DNA of 48,931 bases, from NCBI GenBank assembly GCA_903858165.1, contig CAIOHZ010000100.1:1-48931 (forward strand), written 5' to 3'. Position 1 is the first letter of the stretch. Each line of letters opens with the position of its first letter. The position numbers were made by a program, and so were the translations under genes. The notes under the pieces were generated by a model, which was not told the origin of the DNA, did no database searches, and saw only the letters and a program-made list of their open reading frames with translations. Below, piece after piece: positions 1 to 7,530 of the stretch. This DNA is from an uncultured Pseudomonadota bacterium (GTDB lineage: Bacteria; Pseudomonadota; Gammaproteobacteria; Steroidobacterales; Steroidobacteraceae).

Positions 1-1
1 G

Positions 2-808
2 GGCGTCGGCGACCCAAACCTTCTGCGTACTGCCGGTCTGCCGGTGGAACACGCCTTGCCGGGCGTCGGTGCCAACCTGCAAGACCACCTCCAACTGCGT
101 ACCGCTTGGCGCGTGCAGGGCGCGCGTACGCTGAACACGCTCTACCAATCTTGGTGGCACAAGGCTGCTATGGCCCTGCAATACGCCTTGTGGCAGAAGG
201 GCCCCCTGAGCATGGCGCCTTCGCAGCTCGGTGTCTTCACCCGCAGCCGACCGGAACTGGTCTGGCCAGACCTCGAATTCCACGTACAGCCGCTCACCCT
301 GCCCGCCTTCGGCCAAGCGCTCGACCCGTTCCCGGCATTTACGGCGAGCGTTTGCCACTTGAACCCCAGCAGTCGCGGTACCGTACGGACTGCATCGCCC
401 GACCCCATGGCCGCTCCGGTCATTGCGCCGAACTATCTCTCTACCGACGAAGACCGCTCGACAGCAGTAACTGCCTTGCGCGTGGCACGCAAGCTGGTGC
501 AACAGCCAGCCTTGGCACACTACCAACCGCAAGAGTTCAAGCCAGGCCCGGCGCTACAAACAGATGCAGAACTGCTGCGCGCCGCCGGTGATGTTGGCAC
601 GACGATCTTCCATCCAGTGGGCACTACCCGCATGGGCCAGGCGAGCGACCCTCAAACGGTAGTGGATTCACGGCTAAGGGTGCTCGGTATTGCCGGCCTG
701 CGCGTGGTGGATGCCGGTGTCATGCCCAACATCACCAGTGGTAACACGGCGAGCCCCACATTGATGATTGCCGAAAAGGCAACGCGCTGGATTCTCGCCG
801 ACGCGTGA
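2..808 (+). CDS. GMC family oxidoreductase, C-terminal part (5' end outside window)
   Basis: The reading frame is open from base 2 and continues beyond the left edge, so only the last 268 residues are present. The text GVGANLQDHLQ near the start of the fragment and the C-terminal block FHPVGTTRMG...NTASPTLMIAEKA are hallmarks of the glucose-methanol-choline family. The His of FHPVG (about 65 residues from the end) and the Asn of GNTAS (about 21 from the end) are the usual catalytic pair that abstracts the alcohol proton. Members are FAD-dependent and oxidise alcohols to aldehydes or ketones; choline dehydrogenase-like proteins are typical. The substrate cannot be read from sequence. A hairpin at 812-833 follows the stop, and the next gene, a Baeyer-Villiger-type monooxygenase, runs towards it. 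An alcohol-to-ketone-to-ester route is possible but inferred only from position. Confidence 0.93.
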   Translation, partial: GVGDPNLLRTAGLPVEHALPGVGANLQDHLQLRTAWRVQGARTLNTLYQSWWHKAAMALQYALWQKGPLSMAPSQLGVFTRSRPELVWPDLEFHVQPLTLPAFGQALDPFPAFTASVCHLNPSSRGTVRTASPDPMAAPVIAPNYLSTDEDRSTAVTALRVARKLVQQPALAHYQPQEFKPGPALQTDAELLRAAGDVGTTIFHPVGTTRMGQASDPQTVVDSRLRVLGIAGLRVVDAGVMPNITSGNTASPTLMIAEKATRWILADA

Positions 809-811
809 CCA

Positions 812-833
812 GGCGCAAGCCTCCAGCTGCGCC
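812..833 (+). terminator. Hairpin after the GMC gene, likely terminator
   Basis: GGCGCAAGC and GCTGCGCC form an eight-pair GC-rich stem with one bulged A and a five-base loop, four bases after the GMC stop codon. It is followed by only TTTG, so the U tract is short. It lies between two convergent genes and may act in both directions. Confidence 0.45.
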
Positions 834-902
834 TTTGAAACCGTCGACCCCAAATCACCAGCTTCCCATGTCGATAGACGTCACTCAGCGAGTAGACACC
901 GC

Positions 903-2381
903 TCAGCGAGAACTCTTCGTAAATTCGAGTGTGCCGTCGCGCAATGGGCGCCAGCGGAGCATGGCCAAGTCGAATAGAAAATTCTGCTTGAAGCGCCAAG
1001 GCAAACCGGCGCCCTGCTTCGGGAAGATATCTACCGAGCGTTGCACATAGCCCGCACGGAACTCCAACAATGGGTGCGGCTGCAGCGTGCTGGCATCGCA
1101 ACGCGGACGCACCATCGTGTAGCCCTTGCGCTCCATCAAGCGCAACACCCTACAAATCCAGCGGGAGACCAAGTCGGCGCGGAGCGTCCAGGAAGCGTTG
1201 ATGTAGCCCACGCAGAAACTGATATTCGGAAGGTTGCCGAGCATGATGCCTTGGTAGGCATAAGTGGCGCCGAGATCTACCGGCACTCCATCTACCTGAA
1301 CTTTCAGTCCACCACCCGGCAAGAGGCGCAGCCCGGTCGCAGTAACGACAACGTCGGCCACCAGTTCACGCCCGCTCTGCAGCCGAATTCCCGTAGCCGT
1401 AAAGGCATCAATCTGGTCAGTAACAATTTCCGCTTTGCCGCTGCGAATAGCCCGGAACAGGTCGCCGTCTGGTACCAAACACAAACGCTCATCCCACGGC
1501 TGGTAGCGCGGTGTGAGGTGCTTATCGATGTCGTACTCACGGCCGAGGAAGGCGCGCTGACCCTGCCGCAAGGCCTTGCGGATGACATTCGGCCAGCGAC
1601 GCGCAATCTGGTAGGTGACCAAGCTGTACGCCACCTGCTTGGCCCGGACGAGCGAATGAGCCAAGCCGGCCGGCAGCCACTTGCGTAGAAAATTCGCTAG
1701 CGGGTCTTTCGATGGCAGCGAGGCAATCCAGGTGGGCGACCGCTGCAGCATGGTGACGTGTGCAGCGAGCGGCACCATGGCGGGTACCAGCGTGACCGCG
1801 GTTGCGCCACTACCGATGACGACCACGCGCTTGCCGGTGTAGTCAAACGCTTCAGGCCAGAACTGCGGATGGATACGCTGTCCTTGAAATGCTTCCTCGC
1901 CCGCAAACGAAGGGGTGTGGCCCTGCTCATAGTCATAGTAGCCGGTGCACAAATGCAGAAACCGGCAAGACAGTTCTTGCACCATTCGCTCTGGCCCGAC
2001 CTCTACCGTGACTATCCATCGCGCAATGGCGCTATCCCAGGACGCCGCAACGGCACGATGATGTAATCGAATGTGTTGGTCGATACCCGTGTCTTTAGCC
2101 GTGTCCTTCATGTATTGAAGGATGGTAGCGCCATCCGCCAGCGACCTCTCCCCCCGCCAAGGGCGGAAAGGGAAGCCCAGCGTGTACATGTCCGAGTCGG
2201 AACGGATACCCGGGTAACGGAACAGGCTCCAAGTGCCACCCAGTTCAGCCCGACTCTCCAGAATGGCGTAACGCAGGTGGGGCAACTGGCGCTGCAAGTG
2301 CCAAGCTGCATCCACACCGGACAAACCGGCACCGATGATGAGGACGTCCAGTTCGACAGTGTGGTTTTCCATGATTGCCAT
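903..2381 (-). CDS. Flavin-containing (Baeyer-Villiger type) monooxygenase
   Basis: This 492-residue protein has two dinucleotide-binding motifs: GAGLSG near residue 18 for FAD and GSGATA near 190 for NADPH. Between them FQGQRIHPQFWP (165-176) fits the Baeyer-Villiger fingerprint FxGxxxHxxxW[P/D]. The stretch GGTWSLFRYPGIRSDSDM is typical of the EthA-like branch. Such enzymes are cytoplasmic and use NADPH and O2 to insert oxygen next to a ketone or to oxidise sulphur compounds. I chose the ATG at 2381 because GGAGGGG lies about eight bases upstream; the open frame runs further up to 2546 but that part has no family similarity. The gene is convergent with the GMC oxidoreductase. The substrate is unknown. 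Confidence 0.9.
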   Translation of the reverse strand: MAIMENHTVELDVLIIGAGLSGVDAAWHLQRQLPHLRYAILESRAELGGTWSLFRYPGIRSDSDMYTLGFPFRPWRGERSLADGATILQYMKDTAKDTGIDQHIRLHHRAVAASWDSAIARWIVTVEVGPERMVQELSCRFLHLCTGYYDYEQGHTPSFAGEEAFQGQRIHPQFWPEAFDYTGKRVVVIGSGATAVTLVPAMVPLAAHVTMLQRSPTWIASLPSKDPLANFLRKWLPAGLAHSLVRAKQVAYSLVTYQIARRWPNVIRKALRQGQRAFLGREYDIDKHLTPRYQPWDERLCLVPDGDLFRAIRSGKAEIVTDQIDAFTATGIRLQSGRELVADVVVTATGLRLLPGGGLKVQVDGVPVDLGATYAYQGIMLGNLPNISFCVGYINASWTLRADLVSRWICRVLRLMERKGYTMVRPRCDASTLQPHPLLEFRAGYVQRSVDIFPKQGAGLPWRFKQNFLFDLAMLRWRPLRDGTLEFTKSSR

Positions 2382-2615
2382 GTTAGCAGCCCCTCCACCG
2401 AACCCAAATCGCGGCGAGTCGGACTTGTACAGGACAAGCATGAGGCGTGAATTTTCTATCAGACTCCGCCACAATAACCTTTGTCGCACTCGAACCAAGC
2501 AGTAGCGACGTGCCGGAAGGAAGCGTTTCACATGGCCTGCAGCCACCGAAGGTAGAATCGCCTCGGGTTTGCTGCAGGGGTTCCCTCACACTTCTGCTCC
2601 ACAAGTACCCCAAGC

Positions 2616-3305
2616 ATGCCCCGCTCCACTCCAGCCCCTGCTGCCATCGCTGCCATTGCCGCCATTGCCTTCGACCTCGACGGCACGTTGGTCGACAGCG
2701 CACCCGATATCAGCGATGCCCTGAACTTCGCCTTGGCGAAGGAAGGCTTGGCGCCCTTCGACGTCATGCAGGTCATTCAGTGGGTCGGCGACGGCCCGGA
2801 CGCCCTCATTGACCGTGCACTGGCTCGCCACGGCTTGCCCGCGCCCGACCGCACCACGCTGCAGCGGGTGCGTGCCGCCTATGATGAACAAGCCCTGCGG
2901 GCGCCATTAGGTCGTGGACAATTGTTCCCGGGCATCACTGAGCTCCTCGCTACGCTGGATGGCCGCTGGCCGCTGGCCGTGGTTACGAATAAGCCACCCG
3001 ATCTTGCCTTGGCCGTGCTGGCCAGTGCAGGTATCGCCTCGCGTTTCGTTACCGTGCATGGACCTAATCGCCGTCAGGAGCGCAAGCCGGAACCCTTCAT
3101 GCTGTTGGCCGCCGCCGAGCAACTCGGCGTGGCCACGACCTCCCTGCTGATGGTCGGCGACAGTCTAGCGGACCTCGGCGCGGCAGCCGCCGCCGAATGC
3201 CCGGTGGCCTATGCACTGTGGGGTTACGGCAAGGAAGGCGCGCTACAGCGGCATCCAGGGGCTTTCGTGCTGGAACGCCCCGAAGATCTCCTGCCGTTGT
3301 TGTGA
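2616..3305 (+). CDS. gph: Phosphoglycolate phosphatase-like HAD hydrolase
   Basis: This 229-residue HAD-superfamily enzyme has motif I DLDGTLVDS (nucleophile Asp20, acid/base Asp22), motif II VVTNKPP, the motif III lysine in RKPEPFML and motif IV MVGDSLADL. Length and motif spacing fit Gph, which dephosphorylates 2-phosphoglycolate to glycolate in the cytoplasm. The N terminus before motif I is about ten residues longer than usual and holds three perfect AAI repeats. No good ribosome site precedes the ATG at 2616, so the start is uncertain. The aldolase gene follows 109 bases later. A glycolate/D-lactate-type dehydrogenase at 6154-7530 could use the product, but that link is inference. Another small phosphosugar is the main alternative substrate. 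Confidence 0.85.
   Translation: MPRSTPAPAAIAAIAAIAFDLDGTLVDSAPDISDALNFALAKEGLAPFDVMQVIQWVGDGPDALIDRALARHGLPAPDRTTLQRVRAAYDEQALRAPLGRGQLFPGITELLATLDGRWPLAVVTNKPPDLALAVLASAGIASRFVTVHGPNRRQERKPEPFMLLAAAEQLGVATTSLLMVGDSLADLGAAAAAECPVAYALWGYGKEGALQRHPGAFVLERPEDLLPLL
2640..2666 (+). repeat. 9-base tandem repeat (x3) coding AAI-AAI-AAI
   Basis: Three in-frame copies of GCYGCCATY lie just upstream of the HAD motif I of gph and code for Ala-Ala-Ile three times. The copies differ only at third positions. The repeat extends the N terminus and could vary in copy number between strains. Confidence 0.8.
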
Positions 3306-3414
3306 CACTAAAGCGACCGGGAGCCGACCAGCACCCCGACGCCCTTCCCTTGGACGCGGTCCTTGCTGCATCATTCAGGGCTGATACTTGCCACCGTAGC
3401 CTCTGGAGTTCCCC

Positions 3415-4452
3415 ATGGCCCTCATCTCCCTGCGTCAGTTGCTCGACCATGCCGCCGAAAACGGCTACGGCGTGCCTGCCTTTAACGTCAACAACCTCGA
3501 GCAGGTTCAGGCCATCATGCAGGCGGCGGAAAAAACGCAAAGCCCGGTCATCCTTCAGGCATCGGCTGGGGCCCGCAAATATGCCGGTGAGCCGTTCCTG
3601 CGCAAGCTCATCGAAGCGGCTATCGAGCAGTACCCGGACATTCCGCTGTGCATGCACCAGGACCACGGCGCCAGCCCCGCAGTCTGCGTGCAGTCCATTC
3701 GCTCGGGCTTCAGTTCGGTGATGATGGACGGCTCGCTGATGGAAGACGCCAAGACTCCGGCGTCCTATGAGTACAACGTCGAAGTCACGCGCCATGTCTG
3801 CAAGATTGCCCATGCCGTGGGTGTTTCCGTGGAAGGCGAACTGGGCTGCCTCGGGTCGCTGGAGTCGGGCCAAGCCGGTGAAGAAGACGGCTCGGGCGCT
3901 GAAGGCATCCTGTCCCACGACCAGCTCCTGACGGACCCCGACCAGGCCGCGGACTTCGTCGCCAAGACGGGCGTAGACGCGCTGGCCATTGCCATCGGCA
4001 CCTCGCACGGCGCCTACAAGTTCAGCCGCAAGCCCACCGGCGACATCCTCGACATGAAGCGTGTGCAGGAAATCAACGCCAAAATTCCGAACACCCATCT
4101 CGTGATGCACGGCTCGTCCAGCGTGCCGCAGGAATGGCTGGAAATCATCCGTGAATACGGCGGAGACCTGAAGGAGACCTATGGCGTGCCCGTCGAGGAA
4201 ATCCAGCAAGGCATCAAGCACGGCGTGCGCAAGATCAACATCGATACGGACATTCGTTTGGCCATGACGGGCGCCATCCGCCGCGCAATGGCCAAGAACC
4301 CCGGCGAGTTCGATCCGCGCAAGTACATGAAGGACTCCATGCTGGCAGCGCGCGACATCTGCATCGCCCGTTACGATGCCTTCGGTTGCTCGGGCATGGC
4401 CCAGAAAATCAAGGTCATCCCGCTCGAAGCGATGGCGAAAAAATACCAATAA
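3415..4452 (+). CDS. fba: Fructose-bisphosphate aldolase, class II
   Basis: This 345-residue protein is a zinc-dependent class II aldolase of the CbbA/Calvin-type subgroup. It starts [27 protein letters not shown] and carries the zinc-binding MHQDHG, the GSSSVPQE loop and the phosphate-binding stretch [10 protein letters not shown]. It cleaves fructose-1,6-bisphosphate to dihydroxyacetone phosphate and glyceraldehyde-3-phosphate, and runs in reverse for gluconeogenesis. The ATG follows a GGAG ribosome site (CTGGAGTTCCCC). Length is normal for the family. Gph lies just upstream, and PEP synthase, the entry step of gluconeogenesis, is also in this window. No RuBisCO or other Calvin-cycle gene is visible, so a purely glycolytic/gluconeogenic role is the safer reading. 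Confidence 0.97.
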   Translation: MALISLRQLLDHAAENGYGVPAFNVNNLEQVQAIMQAAEKTQSPVILQASAGARKYAGEPFLRKLIEAAIEQYPDIPLCMHQDHGASPAVCVQSIRSGFSSVMMDGSLMEDAKTPASYEYNVEVTRHVCKIAHAVGVSVEGELGCLGSLESGQAGEEDGSGAEGILSHDQLLTDPDQAADFVAKTGVDALAIAIGTSHGAYKFSRKPTGDILDMKRVQEINAKIPNTHLVMHGSSSVPQEWLEIIREYGGDLKETYGVPVEEIQQGIKHGVRKINIDTDIRLAMTGAIRRAMAKNPGEFDPRKYMKDSMLAARDICIARYDAFGCSGMAQKIKVIPLEAMAKKYQ

Positions 4453-4511
4453 AACCCGTGCCTTTTGCGGGGACCCCGGGTGCCGTGTCAGCGGTGCCTC
4501 CAGGAGCGCGC

Positions 4512-5462
4512 ATGAAACGCTGGCAGAAGTGGTCAGGAACCGTGTTGGCACTCTTGCTGGTGGCGGTGGCAGTCCCTGCCATCGCCTTCTGGGCCCCGGA
4601 CCAGCCGGTCAGCGCGCTGCAAGGGCGTTGGGCACCGCCACCATCGCAGTTCGTGGCGGTGGATGGTGTGCCCTTCCACCTGCGCGATGAAGGCCCTCGC
4701 GACGACCCCGCCCCCATCGTCCTGCTCCATGGCACCTCGTCTTCCCTGCACACCTGGGAAGGCTGGGTGGCTGGTTTGCGGCAACAACGCCGCGTCATCA
4801 CCTTCGACTTGCCGGGCTTCGGACTGACTGGGCCGGCACCCGATGCGGACTACAGCATCGAGGCCCATGTTCGCCACGTGGTGGCCGTGCTCGACCATTT
4901 GGGCGTGCAGCACTGCGTTTTAGGCGGCAATTCCTTGGGCGGGGCCATCGCCTGGGCCGTAGCCGCTGCCCATCCGGAGCGGGTCGATCGCCTAGTTCTG
5001 GTCGACTCCGCAGGTTACCCGGTGGCCTCGAAGTCGGTGCCTATCGGCTTCCGCTTGGCGCGCAACCCGGTACTGGCACCCCTCATGAATAGCATTCTGC
5101 CGCGAAGCATGGTGGAAAGTAGCGTGCGTAACGTCTTCGGGCACCCGGAACGGGTCACCCCGGAACTGGTGGACCGCTATTTCGCCATGACCATTCGCGC
5201 CGGTAACCGGCAAGCTCTCATCCAGCGGATGGCTAATCCACGCTGGGGCGCGGACACTTCGGCGCTGAAGACCTTGCGCCAACCGACGCTAATCATTTGG
5301 GGCGGCCAGGATCGCCTGATACCGCCCGCGGCAGGCGACCGCTTCGACGCGGACATCCCCGACAGCCGTCTGGTGGTATTCGAAGACTTGGGGCATGTGC
5401 CGCAGGAAGAAGATGCAGCTCGCACGCTGCCGCCGGTACTGGAGTTTCTGGCCCGGCCGTAA
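4512..5462 (+). CDS. Alpha/beta hydrolase with N-terminal membrane anchor
   Basis: This 316-residue protein begins with a hydrophobic segment (about residues 8-27) that should act as an anchor or uncleaved signal, placing the catalytic domain outside the inner membrane. The fold is shown by HGTSSSLHTW (oxyanion loop, near 73), the nucleophile elbow GGNSLGG (Ser141), GGQDRLIPP (Asp267) and GHVPQE (His295), a complete Ser-Asp-His triad. I chose the ATG at 4512 because AGGAG lies six bases upstream; an open frame extends into the end of fba without family similarity. It is 59 bases after fba on the same strand and may be co-transcribed. Esterase, lipase or C-C hydrolase activity are all possible; the substrate is unknown. 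Confidence 0.88.
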   Translation: MKRWQKWSGTVLALLLVAVAVPAIAFWAPDQPVSALQGRWAPPPSQFVAVDGVPFHLRDEGPRDDPAPIVLLHGTSSSLHTWEGWVAGLRQQRRVITFDLPGFGLTGPAPDADYSIEAHVRHVVAVLDHLGVQHCVLGGNSLGGAIAWAVAAAHPERVDRLVLVDSAGYPVASKSVPIGFRLARNPVLAPLMNSILPRSMVESSVRNVFGHPERVTPELVDRYFAMTIRAGNRQALIQRMANPRWGADTSALKTLRQPTLIIWGGQDRLIPPAAGDRFDADIPDSRLVVFEDLGHVPQEEDAARTLPPVLEFLARP

Positions 5463-5468
5463 GGCCGG

Positions 5469-6089
5469 TCAGTCCTTGGCTTCCACGTCGAACACCACCT
5501 CGTGGCGCCGCATGAACGGCAACGTCCAAGGGGGGTCGTAGCGCAGCAAACGCGGCGGCCCCACAGCGCGCATGCCCCGTGCTTTTAGCCACATGAGTAG
5601 TTCTTGCGCCTTGCCCTCCACTTTCACCTCGTTCATGAAGCCGGAAAAGCGCAGTACCGCCGTGCGCTGTCCAGGTAACTCGCGGAGCGCGACCGCCGGA
5701 TTGTTCGGGCGCGGCAAGGTGGCCAGGGTGTACTTCGAGGGCATGACGAATTGCACCCGCCAACGGTTCGCGCCTTCGAGGCTCTGGCGGTCTTCCGGTA
5801 CCGCGACCACCGGCGCCGTCATCGCAATGCGTTCCGAGACAGGTTCGGCTGAAACGGCCGAAACGGTCCGATTCCCCCCAAAGATGTAACCGGCAACCAA
5901 GCTGAAACCCCGGCTTGAGGCGGTCTCCAGATCGCCGCCCACCACGACCTCCGCGACCACCGTCTGGGCGTACTGGCGCACTTCATAGTCACCCTCTTTG
6001 AGCAGCGACTTGAAAGGAGGCTCTTCGATTGCACTGGCCACAGGCACCACTCCCAGCGTCAGCAACACCAACCCTAACGAACGCCACAT
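5469..6089 (-). CDS. SOUL family haem-binding protein, exported
   Basis: This 206-residue protein has a signal peptide (MWRSLGLVLLTLGVVPVASA) and a SOUL/HBP domain. The domain is recognised by YEVRQYAQTVVAEV, SRGFSLVAGYIFGGN, ERIAMTAPV and the C-terminal LLRYDPPWTLPFMRRHEV. SOUL proteins bind tetrapyrroles; the bacterial periplasmic versions have no settled function. The start at 6089 is supported by TAAGGAG seven bases upstream, and the longer open frame above it is rejected. The gene is divergent from the FAD dehydrogenase at 6154. Their shared 64-base gap contains a perfect inverted repeat (6115-6136) that could control both. It ends six bases from the convergent hydrolase gene. Confidence 0.9.
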   Translation of the reverse strand: MWRSLGLVLLTLGVVPVASAIEEPPFKSLLKEGDYEVRQYAQTVVAEVVVGGDLETASSRGFSLVAGYIFGGNRTVSAVSAEPVSERIAMTAPVVAVPEDRQSLEGANRWRVQFVMPSKYTLATLPRPNNPAVALRELPGQRTAVLRFSGFMNEVKVEGKAQELLMWLKARGMRAVGPPRLLRYDPPWTLPFMRRHEVVFDVEAKD

Positions 6090-6114
6090 GTCAGAACTCC
6101 TTAAGCCGTTACCA

Positions 6115-6136
6115 GTATCGTGGGCTGCCACGATAC
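6115..6136. promoter_or_regulatory. Perfect 9-bp inverted repeat in a divergent promoter region
   Basis: GTATCGTGG and CCACGATAC are exact reverse complements separated by four bases. The element sits in the 64-base gap between two divergent genes, 26 bases above the SOUL start and 18 bases before the dehydrogenase start. A dimeric repressor or activator site shared by both promoters is the simplest reading. A 5' UTR hairpin is the alternative. Confidence 0.5.
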
Positions 6137-6153
6137 CGTAGCATTCTATCCTC

Positions 6154-7530
6154 ATGAACCTGTGCGATGCTTTTGCTGAACTTGCCACCCGTTTCGGGGA
6201 GCGCTTTTCCACCAACGCCACCCTGCGCGAGCAGCACGGGCATGGCGAAAGCAACGCCGTGCTCTTCCCGCCGGATGGCGTCATCTGGCCGGAAACCACA
6301 GCCGAAGTGGCAGAAATTGTCCGCCTCTGCGTTGCGCATCGCGTGCCCATGGTGCCGTTCGGCGCCGGCACTTCCCTCGAAGGCCATATCGCGGCGGTAC
6401 GCGGCGGCGTGTGTATCGACCTCTCCCGCATGGACCAGTTGCTGGAGTGTTCGCCCGAAGATTTGGACTGCACGGTCCAACCGGGCATCACTCGTGAAGG
6501 GCTAAACCATGCGCTGCGCGAGACCGGGTTGTTCTTCCCGGTCGACCCGGGCGCGAACGCCAGCATCGGTGGTATGACCAGCACCCGTGCCTCCGGCACC
6601 ACCACCGTGCGCTACGGCGGCATGTCGGCAAATGTGCTGGCTCTCGAGGTCGTTACGCCCCAAGGTGAGGTGGTTCGCTTAGGCAGCCGCGCCCGCAAGA
6701 GCTCGGCCGGCTACGACCTAGTCCATCTGATGACGGGCGCTGAAGGCACTCTCGGCATCATCACGGCAATCACGTTGCGCCTGCACCCGCGCCCGGAAGC
6801 CGTAGGCACGCTCACCTGCGCCTATCCCGCCATACGTCCGGCTGTGGATACGGTTATCGAACTGGTACAACTCGGTGCGCCATTAGCCCGCATGGAGTTT
6901 ATCGACGAAGTGGCGGCGCGTGCCTGCAACGCATGGTCCGGCACCAGCTTGCCCGAAACACCCACACTGTTCATCGAGTTTCATGGCACGCCTGCAGGTG
7001 TGGCAGAGCAACTGGAACGCGCTCGCGAAGTCGTCCACGGGCACGGCGCCTCCGCCATCAGTACCAGCACGGATGAGCAGGAAATTGCGCAGCTTTGGCG
7101 CGCGCGGCACACTGCTTATCACGCCGGGCGCGCCTTGCGTCCTGGCACTGAAGCCGTCACCGGGGATGTGGCTGTGCCGGTGTCGCGGCTCGCGGACAAC
7201 CTAGTAGCCGCACGCGAGGACTTGGATGCCCATGGGCTCACGGCCGCTATTGTCGGCCACGTGGGCGATGGCAACTTCCATGTGCTGTTCCTGCACGACC
7301 CCGCCCCTTCTCGCGAAGCGGATCTCGTGAACGAGGTGTACTCCCGCATGATCGCGCGGGCACAGGCCGATGGCGGCACTTGCACCGGCGAACATGGTAT
7401 CGGCCTTGGCAAGCGCGACAAACTACAGGCGGAATGCGGGACCGGTACCTTGCAACTAATGCGCGCCATCAAGCAAGCCTGGGACCCGCTCGACCTCATG
7501 AACCCCGGAAAAATCTTGCCCGACGCTTAA
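6154..7530 (+). CDS. FAD-linked dehydrogenase, D-lactate/glycolate (GlcD/LDHD) type
   Basis: This 458-residue protein has an N-terminal FAD-binding PCMH domain (PFGAGTSLEGH near residues 68-78) and a C-terminal FAD-oxidase domain. The metal/substrate motif HVGDGNFH is at 369-376 and the conserved GEHGIGLGKRDKL begins at 412. Length and motifs match LDHD-like D-lactate dehydrogenases and GlcD of glycolate oxidase; these oxidise a D-2-hydroxy acid and pass electrons to quinone or cytochrome c. No GlcE or GlcF partner is next to it, which favours a stand-alone D-lactate or D-2-hydroxy acid dehydrogenase. No clear ribosome site precedes the ATG. The stop overlaps the convergent MATE gene by four bases. 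Control through the inverted repeat at 6115-6136 is likely but unproven. Confidence 0.9.
   Translation: MNLCDAFAELATRFGERFSTNATLREQHGHGESNAVLFPPDGVIWPETTAEVAEIVRLCVAHRVPMVPFGAGTSLEGHIAAVRGGVCIDLSRMDQLLECSPEDLDCTVQPGITREGLNHALRETGLFFPVDPGANASIGGMTSTRASGTTTVRYGGMSANVLALEVVTPQGEVVRLGSRARKSSAGYDLVHLMTGAEGTLGIITAITLRLHPRPEAVGTLTCAYPAIRPAVDTVIELVQLGAPLARMEFIDEVAARACNAWSGTSLPETPTLFIEFHGTPAGVAEQLERAREVVHGHGASAISTSTDEQEIAQLWRARHTAYHAGRALRPGTEAVTGDVAVPVSRLADNLVAAREDLDAHGLTAAIVGHVGDGNFHVLFLHDPAPSREADLVNEVYSRMIARAQADGGTCTGEHGIGLGKRDKLQAECGTGTLQLMRAIKQAWDPLDLMNPGKILPDA

Noticed and set aside
3097-4551. 484-residue open frame opposite the aldolase gene
   Set aside because: It is an antisense shadow of fba, whose class II aldolase sequence is certain; the antisense translation has no motif.
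6090-6605. Extension of the SOUL frame to 378 residues
   Set aside because: It runs antisense through the start of the FAD dehydrogenase; a signal peptide and a strong ribosome site fix the start at 6089.
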